Shown: one piece after another, positions 19,085 to 26,802 of the stretch
Numbering within the stretch: the first letter of the stretch is position 1
Layout of the letters: each line of letters starts with the position of its first letter
NCBI GenBank assembly: GCA_031291755.1
Contig: JARLIK010000006.1
Coordinates: forward strand, 1 to 41,896
Source: Acidocella sp.
GTDB taxonomy: Bacteria > Pseudomonadota > Alphaproteobacteria > Acetobacterales > Acetobacteraceae
Direction of reading: 5' to 3'
DNA: 41,896 nt
Position numbers and translations under genes: made by a program
Notes under the pieces: model-generated
Told to the model about the DNA's origin: nothing
Databases searched by the model: none
The model's input: the letters and a program-made list of their open reading frames with translations, nothing else

Positions 19085-19297
19085 AGGTGGGGTAGGTAAA
19101 GGTCAAGGGGCTCTGCCCCCTGAACCCCCGCCAAAGGCTCAGCCTTTGGAAACTATTAGTGAAGTTAAAAAAAGGGGCCGCCCATTGGTGTTTCAACACC
19201 AGCGAGCGGCCCCTTTTCTTTAACTTTAATGGTTCTAAGGGCGTGCCCTTAGCGGGGTCCAGGGGCAGCGCCCCTGTCCTTACCTACTCACCCTCAG
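19081..19297 (+). repeat. Long multi-hairpin inverted-repeat element, copy 2
   Basis: A 217-base imperfect inverted repeat filling the whole gap between two converging genes. The outer arms CTGAAGGTGGGGTAGGTAAA (19081 on) and TTACCTACTCACCCTCAG (ending 19297) pair and include both flanking TGA stop codons. Going inwards: hairpin GGGGC-TCT-GCCCC, hairpin CCAAAGGC-TCA-GCCTTTGG (19131-19149), a large central stem with AAAGGGGCCGC and GCGGCCCCTTT arms around GGTGTTTCAACACC (19187-19200), hairpin AAGGGC-GT-GCCCTT, and hairpin AGGGGC-AGC-GCCCCT. It can act as a bidirectional terminator. Layout and centre match copy 1. Confidence 0.9.
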
Positions 19298-20229
19298 AGC
19301 TGCGTTTTCAGGCGGTGGGCGAGTTCGCCGATGACGCCGCGGCGGAACGTGAGAACGCAGAGCATGAAAATAGCGCCTTGGATGACGACCACCCAGGCTC
19401 CGAAGGGGGCGAGGTAGTACTGCATGGCGATGACGATGAGGGCGCCGATGATGGGTCCGAAGATGGTTCCGATTCCGCCGAGCAGCACCATCAGCACGAC
19501 GAGGCCGGAGGTTGCGGTACCCACGTCGGTGAGGGTTTCGATGCCCATGACCATGGCTTTGGTGGCGCCGGCCACCCCGGCGAGGGTGGCTGCGATGATA
19601 AAGATGATCCATTTATACTGGTCGGTTTTGTAGCCGAGCGAGATGGCGCGCGGTTCGTTTTCGCGGATGGCTTTGACGACCTGGCCGAAGGGCGAGTGGA
19701 TGGTGCGATGGACCATCAGGAATCCGGCGAGGAAGATGATGGCGACCACCACATACATCGCCATGTCGCTGTTGAGCGAGAATGTGCCGAATAATTTCCC
19801 GCGGGCGATGCCTTGGATGCCGTTTTCGCCGCCGGTGATGTCGGTGTCCTGCACGGCCACGAAATACACGATTTGCGCCAGTGCCAGGGTGATCATGGCG
19901 AAGTAGATGGTCTGGCGGCGGATGACGAGCCAGCCGAACACGGCGCCGAGCGCGGCCCCTGCGATGCCGCCTGCGACGATTCCGGCTTCAGGTGTCAGGT
20001 TATAGGACTGCACCAGATAGCCGGCGACATAGCCGCCGAGGCCGAAGTAGGCGGATTGCCCGAGTGAGAGCAGCCCGATCGAACCCATCAGCAAATTGGC
20101 GCCCATGGCGAACAGGGCAAAGCACATCACCTGCATCACCACGATCGGGTAGAAGATAAAGGGTGAGACGATGACGATGGCGACGAGGATCACGAAGGCG
20201 ATCAGCTGGGCGCGGGAAAAACCAAACAT
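19294..20229 (-). CDS. livM: Branched-chain amino acid-type ABC transporter permease, LivM family
   Basis: 311 residues, hydrophobic throughout, about eight to ten membrane spans, inner membrane. The segment ANLLMGSIGLLSLGQSAYFGLGGYVAGY near the N-terminus and the coupling region FGQVVKAIRENEPRAISLGY are LivM hallmarks. It starts one base after the livH stop and is the last gene of the operon. Its TGA lies in the outer arm of the inverted repeat. The family carries leucine/isoleucine/valine, other amino acids, or urea and amides; the sequence does not say which. Confidence 0.93.
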   Translation of the reverse strand: MFGFSRAQLIAFVILVAIVIVSPFIFYPIVVMQVMCFALFAMGANLLMGSIGLLSLGQSAYFGLGGYVAGYLVQSYNLTPEAGIVAGGIAGAALGAVFGWLVIRRQTIYFAMITLALAQIVYFVAVQDTDITGGENGIQGIARGKLFGTFSLNSDMAMYVVVAIIFLAGFLMVHRTIHSPFGQVVKAIRENEPRAISLGYKTDQYKWIIFIIAATLAGVAGATKAMVMGIETLTDVGTATSGLVVLMVLLGGIGTIFGPIIGALIVIAMQYYLAPFGAWVVVIQGAIFMLCVLTFRRGVIGELAHRLKTQL

Positions 20230-20230
20230 T

Positions 20231-21118
20231 TTAAGCCACCTTGCCGAACAGACCGGCGGGCCGCGCCAGCAGGATAATCGCCATCACCACGAACACCACC
20301 ACGGCCGAGCCTGGCGGGTAGAACACGTCAGTAAAGCCGACGATGATGCCGAGGCCAAAGCCGGTGATGATGGCCCCGCCGATTGAGCCCATCCCGCCGA
20401 TGACGACCACCGCGAATACGGTGTTGATGAGTTCGGATCCCATGTCGGGGTTGACCGAGTAAAGCGGCGCGGCCAGCACGCCGGCCAGGGCTGCCAGCCC
20501 GACGCCACCGGCGAAGGTCAGCGCGATCAACCGCGGCACGTTAACGCCGAAGGATTGCACCAGCGTCGGGTTTTCTGTGGCGGCCCGCAGCAGCGCGCCG
20601 AGGCTGGTTTTCTCAACAGCAAACCAGACCGCAAAACAAATGAGGACGGCTGCAAAAATAACAAAGGCGCGATAGACCGGCAGATACATAAAGCCGAGGT
20701 TCATCACGCCGCTCAGTATATCAGGCGTGTTATAGCTGACGCCGGAGGAGCCGAAGTAATTGGTCATCAGCCCTTGCAGCAATTGCGCCAGGCCGAAGGT
20801 GAGCAACAGCCCGTAGAGGATGTCGAGCTTATAAATCCGCCGGATCACCGTGCGTTCCAGCATATAACCGGCGGCGCCCACGATGAGCGGTGCCAGCACC
20901 AGGGCGAACCAGAAATTGATATCGAGATAGTTCAGCAGGCCCCAGGTCACGAACGCGCCGATCATGAACATCGCGCCGTGGGCAAAATTGATGATCCGCA
21001 GCAAGCCAAAAATAATCGCAAGCCCCATCGAGAGCATGGCGTAGAACGAGCCATTGATAATACCGAGCAAAAGTTGCCCGAACAGCAATGGCGCTGGCTT
21101 GCCGAAAATCATCGTCAT
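20231..21118 (-). CDS. livH: Branched-chain amino acid-type ABC transporter permease, LivH family
   Basis: 295 residues, inner-membrane permease. GIINGSFYAMLSMGLAIIFG and LLRIINFAHGAMFMIGAF at the N-terminus, the coupling stretch LLRAATENPTLVQSFGVN and GGMGSIGGAIITGFGLG near the end are typical of LivH. It pairs with LivM to form the translocation channel. ATG 21118 is preceded by AAGGAAA. It is separated from the binding-protein gene by an 86-base gap holding a perfect 15-bp hairpin, which probably lowers its expression relative to the binding protein. Confidence 0.94.
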   Translation of the reverse strand: MTMIFGKPAPLLFGQLLLGIINGSFYAMLSMGLAIIFGLLRIINFAHGAMFMIGAFVTWGLLNYLDINFWFALVLAPLIVGAAGYMLERTVIRRIYKLDILYGLLLTFGLAQLLQGLMTNYFGSSGVSYNTPDILSGVMNLGFMYLPVYRAFVIFAAVLICFAVWFAVEKTSLGALLRAATENPTLVQSFGVNVPRLIALTFAGGVGLAALAGVLAAPLYSVNPDMGSELINTVFAVVVIGGMGSIGGAIITGFGLGIIVGFTDVFYPPGSAVVVFVVMAIILLARPAGLFGKVA

Positions 21119-21142
21119 GGTAAGCGGTTTCCTTAAACACTG

Positions 21143-21179
21143 AGGCTGCCGTTGAAGGTTTAAGCTTCAACGGCAGCCT
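21143..21179 (-). promoter_or_regulatory. Perfect 15-bp hairpin between binding-protein and permease genes
   Basis: AGGCTGCCGTTGAAG (21143-21157) is the exact reverse complement of CTTCAACGGCAGCCT (21165-21179), with a 7-base loop. It lies 25 bases past the binding-protein stop and ends 25 bases before livH. No T-run follows, so it is more likely an mRNA 3'-end stabiliser or attenuator than a full terminator. Confidence 0.75.
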
Positions 21180-21204
21180 GTCAGCGGCCGTCTATTGGTT
21201 AAAA

Positions 21205-22440
21205 TTAGGCTTTAACGAGCGGGCAGCCTTCGGTAGCCAGCGGCGCGAAGGTTTCATCCGCAGGAGTGGTGTGCAGCAGGTCGTAATAATCCCACGCAAT
21301 GCTGCTCTCGCCCGGCTTCTTCACCCGGAACAGGAAGGACGGGCACATGAAGCGGCCGTCCTCACGCACCGAACGCTTGCCGAACGCATCGTCATCGGTC
21401 GGCATTTTCTTCATTTGCGCAACCACGGCAGCACCGCTGCTGGCGGCATCAACGCCGATGGCATCAACCGCTTTCATGAAGTGCAGGGTGCCTGAATAGC
21501 AACCGGCATGGCCCATCGAGGGGTAGTTATTCGGGGTCTTCGGCAGCACCCGCTTGGTGAAGGCGCGGGTGCGGTCATTCATGTTCCAGTAGAAGCTCTC
21601 AGTCAAAATCAGCCCCTGCGCGATATCCAGGCCCAGGCCATGAACGTCGTTCAGGAAGATCAGCAGACCGGCGATTTTCATGCCGGATTCGGTGATGCCG
21701 AACTCATGCGCCTGCTTGATTGAATTAACGGTATCCTTGCCGGCGTTTGCAAGGCCGAGCACGTCAGCGCCAGAAGCCTGAGCCTGCACCAGGAAGGATG
21801 AGAAGTCGGTGGTCTGCGGGAACGGATACGGCGCATCGCCCACCACGGTGCCGCCGGCGGCTTTCACCACGGCTTCGGTCTGGTCGCGCAGCAACTGGCC
21901 AAAGGCATAATTAGCAGTGACGAAGAACCATTTTTTGCCACCGGCCGCCACCATCGCGCCGCCCGTGGAGTGGGCCAGCATGTAGGTGTCATAAGTCCAG
22001 TGGATGGTCTGGGCGTTGCACTTGGTGCCGCTCAGCAGCGAAGTGGCGGCGTTTGAGTTGATATAGGCTTTGTTCTTTTCAGCGGCCACACCGGCGATGG
22101 CGAGCGCCACGGCGGAATTTGGCACGTCGATCAGCAGATCAACGCCGCTATCAAACCACTGGCGGGCCAGACCGGCGCCGACGTCCGGTTTGTTTTGGTG
22201 GTCACCCTTGATGACGGTGACATCATAGCCTTTGGCCGATGCGCCGAAATCTTCCAGCGCCTGCTTGACGCAAGCCACCGAGGTCTCGCCGCCGACATCG
22301 CTGTAAGGGCCGGAGAAATCACTGCAAACGCCGATGGTAAGCGACTTGCCAGCCGCACGGGCGGGCAGGGTGGGCATGGCAGCGGTGGCAGCGGTTGCCA
22401 CGGCGGCGGTGCCGAGAACTTTACGTCGTGTAACTTTCAT
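21205..22440 (-). CDS. ABC transporter substrate-binding protein (periplasmic, LivJ/LivK-like)
   Basis: 411 residues. The N-terminus has a Tat-type twin-arginine signal (VTRRKVLGTAAVA, ending near ARAA at about residue 30), so it is probably exported folded. The mature part starts LTIGVCSDFSGPYSDVGG, the usual opening of the PBP1-type ligand-binding fold that binds branched-chain amino acids, amides or urea. The ligand cannot be named. AAGGAGA lies 8 bases before ATG 22440. It is placed third, after the two ATPase genes and before the two permeases, with a strong hairpin downstream. Confidence 0.92.
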   Translation of the reverse strand: MKVTRRKVLGTAAVATAATAAMPTLPARAAGKSLTIGVCSDFSGPYSDVGGETSVACVKQALEDFGASAKGYDVTVIKGDHQNKPDVGAGLARQWFDSGVDLLIDVPNSAVALAIAGVAAEKNKAYINSNAATSLLSGTKCNAQTIHWTYDTYMLAHSTGGAMVAAGGKKWFFVTANYAFGQLLRDQTEAVVKAAGGTVVGDAPYPFPQTTDFSSFLVQAQASGADVLGLANAGKDTVNSIKQAHEFGITESGMKIAGLLIFLNDVHGLGLDIAQGLILTESFYWNMNDRTRAFTKRVLPKTPNNYPSMGHAGCYSGTLHFMKAVDAIGVDAASSGAAVVAQMKKMPTDDDAFGKRSVREDGRFMCPSFLFRVKKPGESSIAWDYYDLLHTTPADETFAPLATEGCPLVKA

Positions 22441-22483
22441 CTTGGAGATCTCCTTTAGAGTGTTTACTTGTAGGCGTCGTAAA

Positions 22484-23176
22484 TTAAATCCCTAGCCGTT
22501 TTTGCAATTGTTCCATCTTGGCGTCGAGATCATTTTTGCGGATCATATCCACCACCTCGCCATGTTCAACAACATAGTGGCGATCAGCAAGTTTTGAGGC
22601 GAAGCGGAAATTCTGCTCCACCAGTAATATCGTAAAGCCGCGGCGTTTGAGCACCCCGATCATGATGCCGATCTGTTCCACAATCACCGGGGCCAGGCCT
22701 TCGGTCGGTTCATCGAGCATCAGCAACTTCGCGCCGGTGCGCAATATCCGTGCAATCGCCAGCATCTGCTGCTCGCCGCCGGAGAGCTTGGTGCCGGGGC
22801 TTTTGGCGCGCTCCTTCAAATTCGGGAACAGCATATGAATTTCATCGACGGTCATGCCGCCGGGGCCAATGACCGGCGGCAGCATTAAATTCTCAGTGAC
22901 ATTCAGCCCGACAAAAATGCCGCGCTCTTCCGGGCACAGCGCAATGCCGGCGCGCCCAACAATATCGGGCCGGGCGTAGATCAACTCGGTGCCGTTGAAT
23001 TTGATGCTGCCGGTGCGCTTTGAGATCATTCCCATGATCGACTTCAGACTGGTGGTTTTACCAGCACCGTTACGGCCCAGCAGTGATACCACCTCGCCCT
23101 CGCGGACCTCGAACTCCATGCCGTGCAGCACGTGGCTTTCATCGTACCATGCGTTCAGGTCGGATACTTTAAGCAT
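22484..23176 (-). CDS. livF: Branched-chain amino acid-type ABC transporter ATPase, LivF family
   Basis: 230 residues. Walker A GRNGAGKTT, signature LSGGEQQMLAIAR, Walker B LLMLDEPTEGL and the LVEQN switch histidine-region motif are all present, as is the LivF-type SLKSIMGMI stretch. It forms a heterodimer with LivG to power the permease. Its ATG lies inside the last codons of livG (8-nt overlap), so the pair is translationally coupled. Confidence 0.95.
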   Translation of the reverse strand: MLKVSDLNAWYDESHVLHGMEFEVREGEVVSLLGRNGAGKTTSLKSIMGMISKRTGSIKFNGTELIYARPDIVGRAGIALCPEERGIFVGLNVTENLMLPPVIGPGGMTVDEIHMLFPNLKERAKSPGTKLSGGEQQMLAIARILRTGAKLLMLDEPTEGLAPVIVEQIGIMIGVLKRRGFTILLVEQNFRFASKLADRHYVVEHGEVVDMIRKNDLDAKMEQLQKRLGI

Positions 23177-23921
23177 GGTCGGTTCCCAGATAAGCCGTGA
23201 TCACATCAGGATGCTTTGAAACAGTCTCATAATTGCCCTCAGCCAGAACCTTGCCACGCGTCAACACTGTAATTTTGTCAGAGAGACCCGAAACCACCGA
23301 GAGATTATGCTCCACCATCAAGATGGTCCGCCCGGCCCGCAACCGGCTGATCAGCGCTACAATCCGCACCACGTCGGCCTCGGTCATCCCCGCGGTCGGC
23401 TCGTCGAGCAGCATCAACTGGGGGTCCAGCGCCAGGGTCGTGGCAATTTCCAGCGCCCGTTTGCGGCCATAGGAAAGCTCACCGGCTGGCGTATTGACCG
23501 CATCCGTCAACCCGACATCATGCAGCAATTCATGTGCACGGTCGTTATAGCGCCGCAAAATCCGGTCGGAACGCCAGAAGTCAAAATTGGCGCCGCGTTC
23601 ACGCTGCAGCGCAATACGAACATTTTCAACAGTGGTTAAATGCGCAAACACCGCCGAGATCTGGAAACTGCGCACCAGCCCCAGCCTCGCAATGTCAGCG
23701 GGCTTCATGGCGGTGATGTCCTGACCATCGAAACGGATCGTCCCGGAGGTGGGCTGTAAAAATTTCGTGAGCAGGTTGAAGCAGGTGGTCTTACCGGCGC
23801 CGTTTGGTCCGATCAGCGCATGAATACTGCCGGTCTCGATCCGCAGATTGACATCGCTGACAGCCGTGAAGCCATTAAACGCCTTCGTCAGTCCGGATGT
23901 TTCCAGAATTGTCTCAGCCAA
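23169..23921 (-). CDS. livG: Branched-chain amino acid-type ABC transporter ATPase, LivG family
   Basis: 250 residues. Walker A GPNGAGKTT, the LivG-type FNLLTKFLQPTSG after it, signature LSYGRKRALEIA, Walker B LMLLDEPTAGM and switch MVEHNLSVV are intact. The start must be TTG at 23921: an in-frame TGA lies three codons upstream and there is no nearby ATG or GTG. The only Shine-Dalgarno-like GGGA (9 bases before TTG) is in the 3' arm of a hairpin. It is the first gene of the transporter operon. Confidence 0.93.
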   Translation of the reverse strand: MAETILETSGLTKAFNGFTAVSDVNLRIETGSIHALIGPNGAGKTTCFNLLTKFLQPTSGTIRFDGQDITAMKPADIARLGLVRSFQISAVFAHLTTVENVRIALQRERGANFDFWRSDRILRRYNDRAHELLHDVGLTDAVNTPAGELSYGRKRALEIATTLALDPQLMLLDEPTAGMTEADVVRIVALISRLRAGRTILMVEHNLSVVSGLSDKITVLTRGKVLAEGNYETVSKHPDVITAYLGTDHA

Positions 23922-23930
23922 ATCGAATCA

Positions 23931-23956
23931 TCCCAAATAGGTGTACTTATTTGGGA
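23931..23956 (-). promoter_or_regulatory. Inverted repeat covering the livG ribosome-binding region
   Basis: TCCCAAATA (23931-23939) pairs with TATTTGGGA (23948-23956) across 8 bases. On the livG mRNA the 3' arm carries GGGA just before the TTG start. It could be a DNA operator for a dimeric regulator or an RNA hairpin that hides the ribosome-binding site; the sequence alone does not decide. Confidence 0.55.
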
Positions 23957-24015
23957 TAAGCAAATTGCATAATTGTGGTGTTCGCGCAACGCCCGCCCGG
24001 CGTCAGCTTAATATT

Positions 24016-24693
24016 TTAAGCGGTTTGTTGGCGATATTTTCTAAATAACAGGGTTCCAAGAGAAGCAGATACTATAAAAGTGGCGATTCCTATGAACAGC
24101 ATATTCATATGGCTTGGCGCGCTGCCGCGGCCAATCATCGCAAAAATCACCGTCTGCGGAATAAACCCGATCAGTGATGCTGCCATAAAGGGCAACGCCC
24201 GCACTGATGATAAACCAGCAGCCATGTTCAGCAGAATATTACTGCCCACCGGCATCAAGCGGAACGTGAGGGTGGCGATAAAGGGCCGTGCCGCCAGGGT
24301 CGAATCAATTTTGCGTAACATTTTGCCAAACCGGCGTTTGACGAACTCGCGTCCCACCGCCCGTGCCCAGATGAAGTCCAGCCCGCAGGCCATCATCAGG
24401 CTCAGCAGCGCAATCGCAACGCCGCTCCAGGTGCCAAACGCATAGCCCGCTACAAAGGCCGGGATCTGCCGGGGCAGACCAATGGCGGTGAGAAGGGTGG
24501 CGACCAGCAGATACATGGCAGGGCCACGCACCCCGCCTTGCGAGACCATGTCCACCAGGGTCGATTGTGCGGCACCGCCGCTCAGCAAGGGCAGGCAGAA
24601 AGCCACGGTGACCATCGCACCAGCCATCAGGGCCGGCTTGAGCGCGGTGTTGGCTAAGGCTGAGACATTGGCGTGTTTCATCGGGGCCCTCAT
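24016..24693 (-). CDS. TVP38/TMEM64 (VTT-domain, DedA-superfamily) membrane protein
   Basis: 225 residues, about five to six hydrophobic spans, inner membrane. The VTT core is recognisable: ATLLTAIGLPRQIPAFVAGYAFG, then a charged loop with GREFVKRRFGKM, then FIATLTFRLMPVGSNILLN and SLIGFIPQTVIFAMIG. Relatives are implicated in lipid scrambling or undecaprenyl-phosphate recycling, but this is family knowledge and unproven here. The ATG overlaps the stop of the upstream glycosyltransferase (ATGA), pointing to a linked role in envelope glycan or lipid metabolism. Confidence 0.88.
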   Translation of the reverse strand: MRAPMKHANVSALANTALKPALMAGAMVTVAFCLPLLSGGAAQSTLVDMVSQGGVRGPAMYLLVATLLTAIGLPRQIPAFVAGYAFGTWSGVAIALLSLMMACGLDFIWARAVGREFVKRRFGKMLRKIDSTLAARPFIATLTFRLMPVGSNILLNMAAGLSSVRALPFMAASLIGFIPQTVIFAMIGRGSAPSHMNMLFIGIATFIVSASLGTLLFRKYRQQTA

Positions 24694-25472
24694 GGATTGG
24701 GTTCAATTTGCGGCAGTTTTATGCGCCGTTGCAGCCAGGCCACGCCCAGCAAATCAACCACGCCGACTTTCAAACGGTCCCAGGTGCCGTAATGCGAGGC
24801 GCCGTGCTCGCGTGCGCGGTGTTTAACCGGCACCGAAACAACCTTGCCACCGGCGCGCATAAACAGCGCCGGTAAAAACCGGTGGATATGATCAAAATGC
24901 GGCAGCTCAAGAAACGCCTGGCGGCGGAATAATTTTAAGCCGCAGCCGGTGTCCGGCGTGCCATCCTTCAACAGCCGGCCGCGCACTGCATTGGCAATTT
25001 TCGAACCCCAGCGTTTCGCCTCGGAATCCTGCCGTGAAACACGATGCCCTGCAATCAACACCGGGTTGGCGCCGGCAGCCTCGGCGGCCAGCGCCGCATC
25101 GAGCATCGCGGGAATATCAGCGGGATCATTCTGGCCATCACCATCGAGAGTCGCGATGTATTTACCCCGCGCCGCTTTCACGCCGGTAATCACCGCGGCA
25201 CTTTGCCCGCAACTGGCCTTATGGCGCACCCGCACCAAGGTCGGCAGCCGCTCGGCAATTTCTGCCAGCACCGCTGGTGAAGTATCCGAACTGCCATCAT
25301 CGACATAAACAATCTCGTGATCGATATTGCCTAATGCCGCACTGATGGCGGCAATCAGCGGCGGAATATTCGGCGCTTCGTTATGGACCGGCACCACCAC
25401 CGAAATCATCGGCGTTCCGGCGGTAATTTCAGGTTTGGTTTGGGTCAGTGGTTCAATAATCATGCTACTCAC
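24690..25472 (-). CDS. Family 2 glycosyltransferase, polyprenyl-phosphate-sugar synthase-like
   Basis: 260 residues. ISVVVPVHNEAPNI, IVYVDDGSSDTS and the metal-binding ATLDGDGQNDPADI place it in GT2, closest to the DPM1/polyprenyl-phosphate mannose synthase branch, as does the later DTGCGLKLFRRQAF. There is no C-terminal membrane segment. The sugar donor is unknown. The start is either GTG at 25472, overlapping the stop of the upstream gene as GTGA, or the ATG three codons later. It is coupled to the VTT membrane protein downstream. Confidence 0.9.
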   Translation of the reverse strand: MSSMIIEPLTQTKPEITAGTPMISVVVPVHNEAPNIPPLIAAISAALGNIDHEIVYVDDGSSDTSPAVLAEIAERLPTLVRVRHKASCGQSAAVITGVKAARGKYIATLDGDGQNDPADIPAMLDAALAAEAAGANPVLIAGHRVSRQDSEAKRWGSKIANAVRGRLLKDGTPDTGCGLKLFRRQAFLELPHFDHIHRFLPALFMRAGGKVVSVPVKHRAREHGASHYGTWDRLKVGVVDLLGVAWLQRRIKLPQIEPNP

Positions 25473-26560
25473 TCAGACGCCCCATTGCGGCAAATTTGCG
25501 GCTCAAATTCGGTCAGAAAAATCCCTTTTGCACCAATTCCACCGGGTTTGACGCAAATGGACAGAGTTTCATTTTCGAGCCATGCGAGCGGTCCAAAACC
25601 AGCACCGCTTTTTAAGTCTTCAATGCCCAGGGCGTTCAAAACTTCATGCGCCGTTTCACACCCTGCGATTACGAACCGGCGCACGCCACCAGCCACCAGC
25701 CCTTTGGCGATATCGCCGATGATCGCCGCCGCCGGGGCACCGGCGGTGATTTTATCAGGCGGTACTGAACTGCTGATGATGAAAGCGCCCTGGCCGATTT
25801 TATCCGCAGCCCATGCCAGTGCCGCCGCTGCGGCGCCCGGGGCGCTGACCTCAAGGTCAAACACGGGCAGCGCACAGCGCGCCGCGCCGATCTGGAAAAT
25901 CGTCTGCCGGTCAAGCGCGCCTGACAATATGGCAACCGGCCCGGCGGGCGGAGGCGGGGCTGCCTCATGCGCCTGTCCGCCCAGCCAGGCGGCACCGCCG
26001 CGCAAGGTCAGACCGGAGGTGGCTTCAATGATGGCGCTGCAATCATCGTCATTAATGGCGTCGATCAGCGCCAGGGTTTTGCCCTGCTCTTTCAAGGCGC
26101 GGCACTGCCGCCTGATGGCGAGCGCCCCGGCAGCGACGGTTGCATGGGCCACCAGCCCCACGCTGCCCTCCAGTGCGGTGCCGAACGCCCGCACCATGTC
26201 ACCCCGCAGGCGGCCAGATTCAAACAGATGGCCCTGATACATCGTGCGTCCCAGCGCCGGGTCGGCGAGGCACGCCGCCATGAACCCAACCCCGGTGCTG
26301 CTTGTCAGTTGATCAATCATCGGGGCCAGACTAGCGGGCTCAGGGATGGTCGCCTGGTTACCGAAGGTGAAGAAATATTGCGCACGGCCTAATGCGACCG
26401 CCGCCGCGACTTCCTGGGCTGTTAAATCAATGGCTTGCGGGATTAAAATCTCTACTGTGCTGGCCTGCCCCACACCCCGCCCCAGCCTGCGGCCTGGTCC
26501 AAACGCCCCTACCAGGGCAATGGCGTCCCGCAGCGTCGCCGCTAGACCGTAAGTACTCAT
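25469..26560 (-). CDS. Divergent DUF1537 / four-carbon acid sugar kinase-like protein, probably not a canonical kinase
   Basis: 363 residues, against about 410-430 for OtnK-type kinases. The C-terminal nucleotide-binding domain resembles the family: IISSSVPPDK, VRRFVIAGCETAHEVLNALGI (Gly300-Glu302) and KPGGIGAKGIF (338-348). The N-terminal half keeps GRTMYQGHLF (104-113). Two hallmark substrate-side elements are missing: the N-terminal DDFTGA motif and the HPxTPMxDxN segment that should follow GHLF. I found no frameshift that restores the first. It leads an operon coupled to a GT2 and a VTT protein, not to otn-type aldolase or isomerase genes. Assignment to the superfamily is moderately sure; function unknown. 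Confidence 0.65.
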   Translation of the reverse strand: MSTYGLAATLRDAIALVGAFGPGRRLGRGVGQASTVEILIPQAIDLTAQEVAAAVALGRAQYFFTFGNQATIPEPASLAPMIDQLTSSTGVGFMAACLADPALGRTMYQGHLFESGRLRGDMVRAFGTALEGSVGLVAHATVAAGALAIRRQCRALKEQGKTLALIDAINDDDCSAIIEATSGLTLRGGAAWLGGQAHEAAPPPPAGPVAILSGALDRQTIFQIGAARCALPVFDLEVSAPGAAAAALAWAADKIGQGAFIISSSVPPDKITAGAPAAAIIGDIAKGLVAGGVRRFVIAGCETAHEVLNALGIEDLKSGAGFGPLAWLENETLSICVKPGGIGAKGIFLTEFEPQICRNGASE

Positions 26561-26712
26561 GAACCTGATATCGTCATGATTTTGTCATCCATAGACATAA
26601 TAACTGGCACCCCAGGCCGCCTCCCGCCACAGGTTTTTACCTGTTTTGCCTTAACTTTTGGCAAACGTGACATATATGCCGCACTGCAGCATAATCAATG
26701 CCGCCGGGGCGC

Positions 26713-26741
26713 TTGGCTTGTGGCCAGCCCATCGCTATAAG
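26713..26741 (+). promoter_or_regulatory. Sigma-70-type promoter of dksA
   Basis: TTGGCT (26713-26718), a 17-base spacer and TATAAG (26736-26741) are close to the housekeeping consensus. Transcription would start near 26748 and give a leader of about 55 bases. The rest of the 242-base gap between the divergent genes holds small dyads (ACAGGT-TTTT-ACCTGT at 26629-26644; TTTGCC/GGCAAA just after it) of unknown role. Confidence 0.6.
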
Positions 26742-26802
26742 CCGCCCCAATCCTGGGAATCGGTGGTGATTAGCCCAGGGTGAAGATGAGGATACTGACT
26801 TC

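Noticed and set aside
19159..19794. Forward ORF with a very acidic, Asp/Gly/His-rich product
   Set aside because: It is antisense to livM and begins inside the inverted repeat; the composition is that of a GC-rich shadow frame.
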